DNA from: Vulcanimicrobiota bacterium
GTDB lineage: Bacteria; Eremiobacterota; Eremiobacteria; Baltobacterales; Baltobacteraceae
Direction of reading: 5' to 3'
Assembly: GCA_030042755.1 (NCBI GenBank)
Contig: JASHZC010000065.1
Span: 1-5,916 of the forward strand
DNA length: 5,916 nucleotides
A model generated the notes under the pieces. It made no database searches. It was given only the letters and a program-made list of their open reading frames with translations, and was not told the DNA's origin. A program made the translations under genes and the position numbers. This document shows positions 5,351 to 5,916 of this stretch, in pieces; position 1 is the first letter of the stretch; each line of letters begins with the position of its first letter.

Positions 5351-5916
5351 ACAGCGTTCGCCTGGAGCGACGTGCGCACCACGTCGAGCGCGGCGTCGAG
5401 CGCGACGTCGCGGCGACGCTGAAGCGCGTCGAGGAATTCGGTGTTTTCGGCCTCGGCGAAACTATCCAACCGTTCGATGAGCATGCTGCGATAGTGCGCG
5501 AATTGCGCGCTGTTGTCGGGAAGGAAGCGCGCGAGCACCGCCCATGCCGTCGCCGACGCAAGTTCGCTTTCGCCAAGCGCATCGGCGAGTTCCGCGATTT
5601 CCGACGGTTCGTAGTTGCCGCGCAGCACGACCGCAGCGCCCGGCGTTTCGGCCGGAGTTCCGCGCGCACCGGTTATATCGTGGAGCAGCCGCTCGAGCGT
5701 CGCGCGCATCGACGGCGTTTCGATGTCGCGCGGCGCGATCACGTAGCTCGGCAGCCGCAATTTGATGAAGAGCCGATCCGTTTCGTCGCGCAGCATTTCC
5801 CGTACCGACGTGAGCGCACTTACGTGCGAGTCGCCGATCGCTTCGGGGAAGAACGCGCGAATTGCAAACAAATGCGTTACCATTCCGTCGAAGCGCGCTT
5901 CATCCAAGAATCGCAG
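5347..5916 (-). CDS. C-terminal end of a large protein paralogous to A' (gene A, 5' part outside window)
   Basis: The frame stays open to the right edge and stops at TAA 5349-5347, giving 189 visible residues. The first visible residues, LRFLDEARF, already align with LRMLERSNS of A', so the TTG at 5907 is internal and not the start. Conserved blocks with A' are HLFAIR-x-FFPE and RLFIKLRLP, followed by an ETPSMRATLERLL helix matching the DRESRDAMRDVV helix of A'; a looser helical tail then runs to the end. The rest of the gene probably encodes further domains, and by analogy with A' these may be DUF11-like repeats, but nothing of that part is visible. It is the first gene of the visible - strand operon and is followed after three bases by B. 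The function is unknown. Confidence 0.8.
   Translation of the reverse strand: MRFLDEARFDGMVTHLFAIRAFFPEAIGDSHVSALTSVREMLRDETDRLFIKLRLPSYVIAPRDIETPSMRATLERLLHDITGARGTPAETPGAAVVLRGNYEPSEIAELADALGESELASATAWAVLARFLPDNSAQFAHYRSMLIERLDSFAEAENTEFLDALQRRRDVALDAALDVVRTSLQANAV

Noticed and set aside
5384..5418. Repeated CGTCGAGCGCG and a short inverted repeat CGTCGC-G-GCGACG near the end of A
   Set aside because: These are explained by Ala/Leu/Asp-rich helical coding sequence and strong codon bias; they are too short to support a functional element.
5905..5907. TTG 5907 as the start of a separate 186-residue gene
   Set aside because: The frame remains open to the window edge, and the residues before TTG (LRF) continue the alignment with A', so the gene is cut by the window.

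Overview
The window looks like a high-GC bacterial chromosome with very dense coding: no gap between genes exceeds about 50 bases, and I see no RNA gene, mobile element, CRISPR array or phage gene. The strong G/C bias at third codon positions, TTG and GTG starts and CGATCG-rich composition would fit a poorly sampled soil or environmental lineage. Candidatus Eremiobacterota (WPS-2) is one possibility, but this is only an impression; the sequence alone does not settle the phylum.

Left part (1-1266, + strand): the 3' end of an NTF2/SnoaL-like gene is followed, with a 4-base TTGA stop/start overlap, by a complete medium-chain zinc-type alcohol dehydrogenase/quinone oxidoreductase-like gene of about 339 codons. 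They form a small, probably translationally coupled metabolic operon.

Right part (1263-5916, - strand): four tightly packed genes run right to left. They are the C-terminal end of a large protein (A, running off the right edge), a small membrane-anchored HEAT-like protein (B), a complete 1082-residue protein with six DUF11-like beta-sandwich repeats and a helical C-terminal domain (A'), and a second small membrane-anchored HEAT-like protein (B'). The C-terminal domain of A' is clearly homologous to the visible part of A, and B resembles B' in architecture. The region therefore reads as a tandem duplication of a two-gene module, A-B then A'-B'. I know of no named system with this layout. The likeliest reading is that each large repeat protein works with the membrane-tethered HEAT partner encoded just after it.

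The two operons converge and share the palindrome CTAG as overlapping stop codons, with no intergenic terminator. Notable details are the absence of a signal peptide on the DUF11-type protein, a perfect hairpin just upstream of its strong ribosome binding site, and the predicted cytoplasmic orientation of both HEAT domains.
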